Assembly (NCBI RefSeq): GCF_001971785.1
Contig: NZ_CP019389.1
Location: forward strand, 2,181,001-2,245,000
Source of the DNA: Seonamhaeicola sp. S2-3
GTDB taxonomy: Bacteria > Bacteroidota > Bacteroidia > Flavobacteriales > Flavobacteriaceae
Reading direction: 5' to 3'
Length of the DNA: 64,000 nucleotides
Shown: piece after piece, positions 56,592-64,000 of the stretch
Layout: every line of letters starts with the position of its first letter
Position numbering within the stretch: the first letter of the stretch is position 1
The notes under the pieces: model-generated
Database searches by the model: none
Seen by the model: the letters and a program-made list of their open reading frames with translations, nothing else
Told to the model about the DNA's origin: nothing
Program-made: the position numbers and the translations under genes

Positions 56592-57890
56592 ATGAAATCA
56601 AATATTTCTGTGGTGCCAGCTAAAATGTTGTTGCCATTTATTTTAGTGACCTCTCTTTTTGCACTTTGGGGTTTCGCTAATGCTGTAACCGACCCCATGG
56701 TACAGGCTTTTAAAAAAGTTCTAGAGCTTTCAAACTCACAAGCTGCTTGGGTTCAAATGGCATTTTATGGAGGGTATTTTTGTATGGCATTACCGGCTTC
56801 AATATTTATGCGTAAATATTCTTATAAAACCGGTATCTTAATTGGTTTGGCATTGTATGCTGTTGGAGCTCTTTTGTTTTATCCAGCGGCCACCACAGAG
56901 GAATTTTGGTTCTTTTGTCTTGGTTTATATATTTTAACTTTTGGTTTAGCGTTTTTAGAAACAGCCGCAAACCCATATGCTTTGGCAATGGGACCAAAAG
57001 AAACTGCCACACAGCGTTTAAATTTAGCTCAAGCATTTAATCCTGTGGGGTTAATACTAGGCTTATTTGTAGCTCAACAGTTTGTGCTTAAAAATTTACA
57101 GTCTGATGATATTGAAAATTTCTCTTCACTTGACGCAGCTTCTAAAATATTAATTAAAACTTCAGATTTACTTGTAATTAGAAATCCGTATGTTATTTTA
57201 GGTTTAGTACTTATTGGCGTTTTCGTGCTGTTTTTGGTAAGCAAAATGCCACAATCTAAAGAAGAGGGAAGCCTACCAAGTATTAAAGAAACGTTTAAAA
57301 CTTTAGCTAAAAATAAAAACTATACCCTAGGGGTTTTAGCGCAAATTTTATACGTGGGGGCGCAAATTATGTGTTGGACATACATATATCAATATGCCGA
57401 AGGTATTGGTGTAGATAGCGTTACAGCAGGCTACTACCAAATGGTAGCGTTTATATTATTTACTGTGGGAAGAGCTGTGGGCACTTACATGTTGAGGTTT
57501 ATTGGTTCTGGAAAATTATTAATGTTTTTCGCATTGTTAGCCATTTCTTTGGTGTTAGGAACTATTTTTATTCAAGGAAGTTTTGGCTTATATACACTTG
57601 TGGGAGTATCCTTTTGTATGTCTTTAATGTTTCCAACGATTTACGGTATTGCTTTAGGAGACTTAACAGAGGAGCAATCTAAAATAGGGTCTGCAGGTTT
57701 GGTTATGGCTATTGTTGGTGGTGCCTTAATGCCTAAATTACAGGGTATGATAATAGATTTAGGTGGCAATGGCGTTACAGATACGCAAATTTTAGGGGTG
57801 TCTGAAGTAAATTTTTCCTTTATACTTCCTTTATTCTGCTTTATATATATTATGTGGTATGGGGCTTCTGTAAATAAACATTCTAACTAA
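56592..57890 (+). CDS. FucP-like sugar:H+ symporter (MFS)
   Basis: This membrane protein is about 432 residues long when started at the ATG at 56592; a TTG at 56559 would add 11 residues. It has about 12 transmembrane helices and the FucP signatures LFALWGFANAVTDPMVQAF, FYGGYFCMALPASIFMRKYS, FLETAANPYALAMGP and RLNLAQAFNPVGLILG. FucP-type carriers import L-fucose or related hexoses with protons. Placed opposite uxaC across a shared operator, the likely substrate is a hexuronate. Fucose remains possible by homology alone. Confidence 0.88.
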   Translation: MKSNISVVPAKMLLPFILVTSLFALWGFANAVTDPMVQAFKKVLELSNSQAAWVQMAFYGGYFCMALPASIFMRKYSYKTGILIGLALYAVGALLFYPAATTEEFWFFCLGLYILTFGLAFLETAANPYALAMGPKETATQRLNLAQAFNPVGLILGLFVAQQFVLKNLQSDDIENFSSLDAASKILIKTSDLLVIRNPYVILGLVLIGVFVLFLVSKMPQSKEEGSLPSIKETFKTLAKNKNYTLGVLAQILYVGAQIMCWTYIYQYAEGIGVDSVTAGYYQMVAFILFTVGRAVGTYMLRFIGSGKLLMFFALLAISLVLGTIFIQGSFGLYTLVGVSFCMSLMFPTIYGIALGDLTEEQSKIGSAGLVMAIVGGALMPKLQGMIIDLGGNGVTDTQILGVSEVNFSFILPLFCFIYIMWYGASVNKHSN

Positions 57891-58056
57891 TTACATAATT
57901 TAAGGTTCTGCTAGAGAGTTTAGGTAACGCAGTTACTTTTTAGGTTTTATTTATAAAAACTACCAGAAACCAAGAAAAAACACTTGTACAAATTAAAGAA
58001 ATCAGAAAAAATATTTAAATAAAAAATAGAAGGTATAATGTCATGGGGAGTGAAAT

Positions 58057-58929
58057 TTAACTGCTTTGTGCCCACTTTTTTCTATAAGCCTTCGGAGTTA
58101 AATTTTCATATTTTTTAAATTTAGAATTAAAATGTTGAATACTAGGAAAACCCGATTCAAAAGCAATATTCCCTATAGTCATATGAGGTTTATCTCTTAG
58201 TAGGTTTTTTGCATGTCCTATTCTGTATGCATTAAGGAAGTCAATAAAAGATTTTGAAGTTTTCTTTTTGAAATATCTACAAAAAGCGGGTTTTGATAAG
58301 TGAGCTATTCCTGCAATGTCATCAAGTGTTATTTTGTTTTTAAAGTTCAGGCGTACATATTCAAAAATATTATTTATTACTGTGCTATCTCTACTTTTTA
58401 AGTTAGGCTCATAATGGAGATTTGTAAGCGGAATGTAATCTTTTGTTTCCGTAAGCAAACAAAATAATTCAAAAACAAGAGTCCATTTTCTCAACCCAGA
58501 TGTTTTACTAATTTCAATAAGTTTGGGCGTAACTTGGGCACTGAATTTTTTTGAAAATAAAAGTCCTCTATCTGCTTTTTTTAATAGTATAGATAACGCA
58601 TGTAATTCTGCTGAGTTTTTAAAATTAGTATCTGTTAAATCCTTGGAAAACTGAAGTACTACAGCTTTAGCTCCTTTTTGATTACTTTTAAAATCAGTTC
58701 TATCACTTTCCCATAAATGAGGTAATCCAGAACCTAATAAAACCAAATCTCCATTAGTAAATCTAGATATGTTGTTCCCTACATATCTAGTACCGTTACC
58801 TTCTAGTATTAAGGTTAGCTCTATTTCTGGATGAAAATGCCAAGGGTGGTTAAAGTATGGCAATTCTAAATATTCGCAATGAAAAGTATTTGCATAATCA
58901 AATGTTATCTTAATAAGTGATGCTTTCAT
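58057..58929 (-). CDS. AraC-family regulator with cupin sensor domain
   Basis: This regulator is about 290 residues long when started at the ATG at 58929; the TTG at 58947 is less likely. The N-terminal cupin part has HPWHFHPEIELTLILEGNG and GDLVLLGSGLPHLWE. The C-terminal AraC domain has ITLDDIAGIAHLSKPAFCRYF and FESGFPSIQHFNSKFKKYENLTP. It is divergent from the dehydrogenase-esterase-dioxygenase-GH38 operon and is the obvious candidate to activate it, probably on sensing a sugar in the cupin pocket. Confidence 0.92.
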   Translation of the reverse strand: MKASLIKITFDYANTFHCEYLELPYFNHPWHFHPEIELTLILEGNGTRYVGNNISRFTNGDLVLLGSGLPHLWESDRTDFKSNQKGAKAVVLQFSKDLTDTNFKNSAELHALSILLKKADRGLLFSKKFSAQVTPKLIEISKTSGLRKWTLVFELFCLLTETKDYIPLTNLHYEPNLKSRDSTVINNIFEYVRLNFKNKITLDDIAGIAHLSKPAFCRYFKKKTSKSFIDFLNAYRIGHAKNLLRDKPHMTIGNIAFESGFPSIQHFNSKFKKYENLTPKAYRKKWAQSS

Positions 58930-59087
58930 AAAATTTATGGTATCCAATCTTTACAATATTACATTAATATAAATGTATTAATTTATTTTTTAAGTATAAA
59001 AAGTTAATATTCATTCATTTTATGCTAAGAATCGTGAAAAAGACAACTCGCTTATTCAATAAATTGCAAATTCTTAAAATGAAATTT

Positions 59088-60212
59088 ATGATAGCAAAAG
59101 CAGCTATAACTAATGGAAGAGGAGATTATACCATTGAAACAGTAGAAATGTTTCTTCCAAAAAGAGATGAAGTATTGGTTAAAATGAAAGCGGCAAGTAT
59201 TTGTCATACAGATTATGATTCTTTGAATTGGAATACTCCTTTAATTTTAGGACATGAAGGAGCTGGTATAGTAGAAGCTATAGGTAGTGAAATTACTAAA
59301 GTAAAGGTGGGAGATAAGGTTATATTAAATTGGGCTATTCCCTGTGGTAGATGTTTTCAATGCGATCAAATGAATCAAAATATTTGTGAAAATAATTCGC
59401 CTGTAACCGTTGGAAATCAAACAAGTGGAGGAGCTATCTCTAAAGGTCATGCAAGATTAAGTGGTACAAAATTTAAAGGCAAAGGAATACAGCGTTCATT
59501 TAATATAGGGACTTTAAGTACACATACTATAGTAAAAGAACAAGCATTAGTAAAATATGATATGCCAATCCCTTTTGGTTCGGCATCAATTTTAAGTTGT
59601 GGAGTCATGACAGGTTATGGCTCTGTAGTTAATTCTGCTCAAGTAAAAGCAGGTTCGTCTGTTGTGGTGTTGGGCACGGGTGGCGTAGGTTTAAGCGTTA
59701 TTCAAGGCGCTAAGATATCTGGAGCCTCCAAAATTATAGCCATAGATATTAATCCAAAACGTTTAAAAATGGCTGTTAAATTTGGAGCAACACACACAAT
59801 ACAGGCAGATAAAGATGATGTTAACTTGCTAAATGCCGCCGAAAAAGTAAAAGCACTAACACAAGGTCGTGGTGCAACCTATGCTTTTGAGTGTACAGCA
59901 ATACCATCCTTAGGAGCAGCACCATTAGCCATGATTCATAATGCAGGAACTGCAGTACAGGTAAGTGGCATTGAAGATGAAATAACCATAGATATGAATC
60001 TTTTTCAATGGGATAAAACCTATATAAATCCTTTATATGGAAAGTGTAGACCAGAAATAGACTTTCCTATTCTGTTGGATTTATATGAAAAGGGAGATTT
60101 ACTCTTGGATGAAATGGTAACTAATACTTATAAATTTAATGAGTTGCCAAACGCTTTTAATGATATGTTAGCAGGTAAAAATGCAAAGGGTGTAATACTT
60201 TTTGAAGATTAA
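59088..60212 (+). CDS. Zinc-dependent alcohol dehydrogenase, class III-like
   Basis: This protein is about 374 residues long; I start it at the ATG at 59088, and ATGs at 59079 and 59022 are also in frame. The medium-chain dehydrogenase catalytic zinc ligands are visible in ICHTDYDSL, GHEGAG and SILSCGVMTGYG. The structural zinc cluster is CGRCFQCDQMNQNIC, and the NAD site is VVLGTGGVGLSVIQGAK with a downstream acidic residue (IDIN). The layout resembles S-(hydroxymethyl)glutathione (formaldehyde) dehydrogenases and aryl-alcohol dehydrogenases. With an esterase D-like hydrolase and a dioxygenase next to it, oxidation of formaldehyde or of another small aldehyde or alcohol is possible. The specific substrate is unknown. 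Confidence 0.88.
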   Translation: MIAKAAITNGRGDYTIETVEMFLPKRDEVLVKMKAASICHTDYDSLNWNTPLILGHEGAGIVEAIGSEITKVKVGDKVILNWAIPCGRCFQCDQMNQNICENNSPVTVGNQTSGGAISKGHARLSGTKFKGKGIQRSFNIGTLSTHTIVKEQALVKYDMPIPFGSASILSCGVMTGYGSVVNSAQVKAGSSVVVLGTGGVGLSVIQGAKISGASKIIAIDINPKRLKMAVKFGATHTIQADKDDVNLLNAAEKVKALTQGRGATYAFECTAIPSLGAAPLAMIHNAGTAVQVSGIEDEITIDMNLFQWDKTYINPLYGKCRPEIDFPILLDLYEKGDLLLDEMVTNTYKFNELPNAFNDMLAGKNAKGVILFED

Positions 60213-60215
60213 ATT

Positions 60216-61013
60216 ATGGCATCAAAATTTAGAACAATAACAATATCAAAACCAGAGTATGAATCTAATAATGTAAGACAGATTACTGTAAAAAGTAATC
60301 ACTTAAAAGGAAGGGGAGACATTTCGGTATATGTTCCACAGGGAAGTAACTATAAAAATCTACCAATGGTTATATTGTTACACGGAGTTTATGGTAGTCA
60401 TAATTCCTGGATACATTATGCAGGAATTCATTTTAAAATGAATAAATGGATTGCAGAAGATAAACTAAAACCAATGGTTTTGGTTATGCCTTCCGATGGA
60501 TTATGGGGTGATGGTAGTGGCTATATACCGCATTCCAATAACAACTTTGAAAAATGGATAACAGAGGATACTGTAGATGCTGTTATTGAATGTGTTCCAC
60601 AAGTTAGTACACAGTCAGATTTATTCCTCACAGGGCTGTCTATGGGAGGTTTTGCAGCTTTACGTTTAGGAGCAAAGTACAGTAATAAATTTAAAGCATT
60701 TACCGGTTTATCGTCCATAACGCATTTAAATCAAATGAAGTTATTTATAGAGGAAAATATATATCAACTTCAACAAGAAAATAAACAAGAAGAATCTGTT
60801 TTAGAAACATTAATAAAATACAAACAAACTCTTTCTCCCTTTCGGTTTGATTGTGGTACTGATGATGGTTTAATTAATGAAAACAGAAAGTTACATGAAG
60901 CACTTGAGCAGGAAAATATACCACATATCTATAATGAGTATCCGGGAGCTCATAATTGGAAATATTGGGAAGTACATATTTTCAACACACTAAACTTTTT
61001 TAATAATATTTAA
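60216..61013 (+). CDS. Esterase D/S-formylglutathione hydrolase-like alpha/beta hydrolase
   Basis: This 265-residue cytoplasmic protein has no signal peptide. The alpha/beta-hydrolase fold shows MVILLHGVYGSHNSW (oxyanion region), the nucleophile elbow GLSMGGFAAL, an acid in DCGTDDGL and a histidine in PGAHNWKYW. The Esterase_D/putative-esterase family includes S-formylglutathione hydrolases, acetylesterases and feruloyl esterases. It starts 3 bp after the dehydrogenase stop and 13 bp before the dioxygenase. It could remove an acyl group from a sugar or hydrolyse a formyl thioester made by the dehydrogenase; the choice between these is open. Confidence 0.85.
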   Translation: MASKFRTITISKPEYESNNVRQITVKSNHLKGRGDISVYVPQGSNYKNLPMVILLHGVYGSHNSWIHYAGIHFKMNKWIAEDKLKPMVLVMPSDGLWGDGSGYIPHSNNNFEKWITEDTVDAVIECVPQVSTQSDLFLTGLSMGGFAALRLGAKYSNKFKAFTGLSSITHLNQMKLFIEENIYQLQQENKQEESVLETLIKYKQTLSPFRFDCGTDDGLINENRKLHEALEQENIPHIYNEYPGAHNWKYWEVHIFNTLNFFNNI

Positions 61014-61026
61014 ATTTTATAGAATC

Positions 61027-61977
61027 ATGGGATATTTAAAATCAAACGATTTATCAGAATATAATAGTCCTTTATCTAATCTATTCAAACAGCCAGAAAC
61101 ACCTGAAGAATGGATGCAATACGCATTAACCGAGGAGCAAATAGCATTTTATAAAAAGAGCGGATATCTATCTGGAGTTAAAATAATGACAGAAGCACAA
61201 GTAGATATTTTAAATGAAGAGCTGGAGAAATTACAGAAAGTGAATGAGGAACAAAAAAAGTTGTTTTATCATTATAAAAGTAATGAATCAGAAGACCCAA
61301 ACAAAGTACTTTTTCATGCTATAGGCGGGTGGCGTGTTATGTTAGGTTTTCATGATTTATTATGGGCACCAGCTTTTAGAATGGCAGCTTATCAATTAAT
61401 GGGAAATTCATATAGGTTATTTCATGACCAGCTATTTTGCAAGCCAGCTAAACACGGTGGTGTAGTGGCGTGGCATCAAGACTTTTCTTACTGGACATTT
61501 ACCAAACCAATGAATCACTTAACATGTTGGATGGGACTTGATGATGCCAATACAGAAAATGGCTGCCTATACTATATACCAAACAGTCATAACTGGGGGT
61601 TGTTGCCAATTACAGGGCTTACTGGAGATATGGATGCTGTAAAAGAAGTGTTAAATTCAGAGCAATTAAAAGATTTTAACAATAAAAAAGCAAACGTGCT
61701 TCCTAAAGGATATGCCAGTTTTCATCATCCACTAATGATGCATGGGTCTTACACAAATAATTCGGAACGTTCTCGAAGAGCAGTTGTTGTTAATGTGATG
61801 GATACCAACACAAAATCTAATATATCCAGTTTCGAGAGACAAGAGGATTTAAAGGATTTTCCGCCTATGGGAGTAGACGGAGATATATTAAATGACAAAT
61901 GTTTTCCTATTTTGTTTAATCCAGATATTGAGTTAGGAAAATTAAAAAAAGAAATTTTAACAGTAAATAATGCATAG
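61027..61977 (+). CDS. PhyH-family Fe(II)/2-oxoglutarate-dependent dioxygenase
   Basis: This 316-residue cytoplasmic protein of the phytanoyl-CoA dioxygenase family has the iron ligands WHQDFSYW (HxD) and the distal histidine with the 2-oxoglutarate-binding arginine in HHPLMMHGSYTNNSERSRR. The segment TCWMGLDDANTENGCLYYIP is typical of PhyH. These enzymes hydroxylate C-H bonds, and hydroxylation of an O-methyl group releases formaldehyde. Co-operonic dehydrogenase and esterase genes and a downstream GH38 suggest modification of a mannose derivative. This is inference; other hydroxylations are possible. Confidence 0.9.
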   Translation: MGYLKSNDLSEYNSPLSNLFKQPETPEEWMQYALTEEQIAFYKKSGYLSGVKIMTEAQVDILNEELEKLQKVNEEQKKLFYHYKSNESEDPNKVLFHAIGGWRVMLGFHDLLWAPAFRMAAYQLMGNSYRLFHDQLFCKPAKHGGVVAWHQDFSYWTFTKPMNHLTCWMGLDDANTENGCLYYIPNSHNWGLLPITGLTGDMDAVKEVLNSEQLKDFNNKKANVLPKGYASFHHPLMMHGSYTNNSERSRRAVVVNVMDTNTKSNISSFERQEDLKDFPPMGVDGDILNDKCFPILFNPDIELGKLKKEILTVNNA

Positions 61978-62022
61978 AGTAAAATAAGGAATTTGCAATT
62001 AAAACACTAAATAAGAATTACC

Positions 62023-64000
62023 ATGAAATGGAACAAAACATCAGTATTTAACATAATAGTGCTATTAGTATTTAATAGTACAATAATGTTAGCTCAAAGA
62101 AATCAAAGACCAAATGAAATATTTATATCTGGGTATCAAGAAAAAATATCTGGAAATGAAATTGAACACCGCTCAAAAGAAGTAGAAGGGCTAAATCAAA
62201 CGTTGGTTTCTAGAGCTAACGTAGGGAATCAAAAAATAGAGTGGGAAACAGCTCCCGTTTCTGTAAATAAAAAAAGTGGAGAAGTAACTTTTGTACATTA
62301 TGCAGGATATTATGGAGACCGCCCCGGGACTAAATTTAATTTCTTTGTAAACGGAAAGAAAAGAGGGCAAATAGCTACAGCTACTGCTAAACAAACTAGG
62401 TGGACTTTACCTCTTGAGAATAATGAAACACTAAGTTTTGAACGTCATTATTTAGATGATAATTACGGATGTTTCGGTTTTTTGTATTATACCGTGCCTG
62501 CTAAAAGCATAAAAAAAGGAACAACTTTAAAATTAAGTATTGAAGGAGTAAATGAAAAATCAAATACCTATTTCAAAATATTTAAAAAGAACTTAACAGA
62601 AGCTATAAATGTAACCCCTTTACCAGCGCTCATTAACACAAAAAATGGTAAAGTACAAACGTTATCAACAGAAATTGTTTTTATAAAAAAACCAGCAAAA
62701 GGAAAACTTTTTATTGATGGGAAATTTGATAGAGAAATTAATTTAAAACCAGGAGCACAAACTATTAAAATACTTTACCCTGAGGTGAAAAAAGAGAAAA
62801 TAGTAACTCTAAAGTTAGACTTAGGTGATGACGAAATAGTTACAAAAGTAAAATTGAAACCCATAAAAAAGTGGCATGTAAACTTTGTACAGCATTCTCA
62901 CACAGATATTGGATATACAAGGTCTCAAACCGAAATTTTAGCTGAACACCCACGTTATATAGATTATGCTTTAGATTATTGTGATGCTACTGACGATTTT
63001 CCTGAAACCTCAAAATTTAGATGGACTTGTGAAGCATCTTGGGCGGTAGATGAGTTTTTAAATAGTAGGTCTCAAACCCAAATTGATAGATTAAAGCAAC
63101 GTGTTAAAGAGGGGAGAATTGAAGTAACAGGAATGTATTTTAATTTTAACGAACTACCTGATGAGCAATCATTAGCTGCTTCTTTAGCACCAATTAAAAA
63201 TATTTCAGAGAAAGGAATAAAAATAACTTCAGCAATGCAAAACGATGTTAACGGTATTGCGTGGTGTATGAACGATTATTTTAATTCTTTAAATATTAAA
63301 TATTTAACCATGGGTACCCATGGGCATAAAGCACTTATATCTTTTGATACTCCTTTAGCATTTTGGTGGGTATCTCCTTCAGGAAAAAAGATGCTAACCT
63401 TTAGGGCAGAGCATTATATGGCAGGTAACGCTATAGGTGTGCATACTGATGATTTTGAAGATTTTGAAAAACGACTACTTGAGTATTTAGTTAAGCTTGA
63501 GGAAAGAGGTTATCCCTATGATAAAACGGCATTGCAGCATTCTGGTTTTATGACCGATAACTCACCACCATCTATGAAATCTAGCCATTTGATTAAACAA
63601 TGGAATGAAAAATATGAATGGCCAAAAATAAAAACAGCTGTAGCAAAAGATTTTTTCGAAGATTTTGAGAAAGAATACGGAGATGAATTAATAGAAGTAA
63701 AAGGGCACTGGCCAGATTGGTGGACCGATGGTTTTGCTTCTGGAGCCAGAGAAGTAGCAGCCACTCGAAATGCTCATGCAGATCTTATTGCTGGACAAGG
63801 TGGTTTGTCTATGGCTAAATTATTGGGGGCTAAAATGCCAAAAGGTATATCGAACCGCATATTTGAAACAAATAAGGCACTCTTGTTTTATGGAGAGCAT
63901 ACATTTGGAGCACAAGGAAGTGTTGGAGATCCTTATGGTAAAGCCACAATGGAGCAACGCGAAATTAAAGAATCATATGCTTGGGAAGCTTCAAGACGTT
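62023..64000 (+). CDS. GH38-type alpha-mannosidase (subtype A), 3' end outside the window
   Basis: The first 659 codons of a GH38 gene that runs off the right edge. A signal peptide (IIVLLVFNSTIMLAQ) is followed by an N-terminal beta-rich region, then the catalytic motifs QHSHTDIGYT (His291, His293, Asp295), MQNDVNGIAWCM with the likely nucleophile Asp, YGEHTFGAQG and WPDWWTDGFASG. Many blocks are shared with the subtype A protein at 6251-9658, such as EILAEHPRYIDYALDYC and KFRWTCEASWAVDEFL. It lies 45 bp after the dioxygenase gene and is probably the fourth gene of that operon. If so, this mannosidase may supply the substrate for the dioxygenase. Confidence 0.88.
   Translation, partial: MKWNKTSVFNIIVLLVFNSTIMLAQRNQRPNEIFISGYQEKISGNEIEHRSKEVEGLNQTLVSRANVGNQKIEWETAPVSVNKKSGEVTFVHYAGYYGDRPGTKFNFFVNGKKRGQIATATAKQTRWTLPLENNETLSFERHYLDDNYGCFGFLYYTVPAKSIKKGTTLKLSIEGVNEKSNTYFKIFKKNLTEAINVTPLPALINTKNGKVQTLSTEIVFIKKPAKGKLFIDGKFDREINLKPGAQTIKILYPEVKKEKIVTLKLDLGDDEIVTKVKLKPIKKWHVNFVQHSHTDIGYTRSQTEILAEHPRYIDYALDYCDATDDFPETSKFRWTCEASWAVDEFLNSRSQTQIDRLKQRVKEGRIEVTGMYFNFNELPDEQSLAASLAPIKNISEKGIKITSAMQNDVNGIAWCMNDYFNSLNIKYLTMGTHGHKALISFDTPLAFWWVSPSGKKMLTFRAEHYMAGNAIGVHTDDFEDFEKRLLEYLVKLEERGYPYDKTALQHSGFMTDNSPPSMKSSHLIKQWNEKYEWPKIKTAVAKDFFEDFEKEYGDELIEVKGHWPDWWTDGFASGAREVAATRNAHADLIAGQGGLSMAKLLGAKMPKGISNRIFETNKALLFYGEHTFGAQGSVGDPYGKATMEQREIKESYAWEASRR

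Noticed and set aside
1-64000. tRNA, rRNA, CRISPR array, integrase or attachment site
   Set aside because: None was recognised by reading both strands; the only mobile DNA seen is the two IS3-family elements.

Overview
The window looks like chromosome of a marine or algae-associated member of the Bacteroidota, most likely Flavobacteriaceae. The DNA is AT-rich. It carries a SusC/SusD pair, a hybrid two-component regulator, many lipoprotein signals, promoter -7 boxes of the Bacteroidota type (TAnnTTTG), and families typical of glycan-degrading flavobacteria. No rRNA, tRNA or CRISPR was seen.

The dominant content (1-45155, and again at 62023-64000) is a locus for breaking down N-linked, mannose-rich glycans. 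It encodes a PNGase F (34687-35793) that cuts the glycan from asparagine and an N4-(beta-N-acetylglucosaminyl)-L-asparaginase (14337-15314). It has three GH92, one GH125 and four GH38 alpha-mannosidases in two subtypes, and three (alpha/alpha)6-type glycosidases of unassigned specificity. A GHL10 enzyme is a candidate for cutting the chitobiose core. A GH130 mannosyl-GlcNAc phosphorylase and a sodium:solute symporter fit import and phosphorolysis of the core Man-GlcNAc, and a ROK kinase fits hexose phosphorylation. SusC, SusD and a LamG lipoprotein form the outer-membrane capture system. The regulators next to them are a LacI repressor with a 12-bp palindromic operator on both sides of its gene, and a LytS/LytTR-type pair.

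Layout: 2-4943 plus-strand glycosidase operon (first gene cut by the window edge); 5179-11982 LacI, then GH38, ROK kinase and glycosidase; 24933-12061 eight-gene minus-strand operon; 25043-26808 two-component pair; 26959-27715 fossil IS3-family element; 27958-34453 SusC/SusD/LamG; 34687-45155 PNGase F and two convergent GH38 genes derived from a duplication, with an IS3-family element where the second PNGase F should be. Next come gene fossils (45335-45961), a hybrid two-component regulator (46349-50389), and a hexuronate module (LacI, uxaA, uxaB, uxaC and a FucP-like transporter, 50484-57890). The last block, 58057-64000, has an AraC regulator divergent from zinc alcohol dehydrogenase, esterase D-like hydrolase, PhyH-type Fe(II)/2-oxoglutarate dioxygenase and a GH38 that runs off the window.

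The most interesting candidates for new biology are: the dioxygenase-dehydrogenase-esterase-GH38 cluster, which could be an oxidative demethylation route for O-methylated mannose of algal N-glycans; the GHL10 enzyme as a missing chitobiose-cleaving activity; the unassigned (alpha/alpha)6 glycosidases; and the duplicated PNGase F/GH38 unit, with a conversion tract and an IS-associated loss. These functional ideas are inferences from family membership and gene order.
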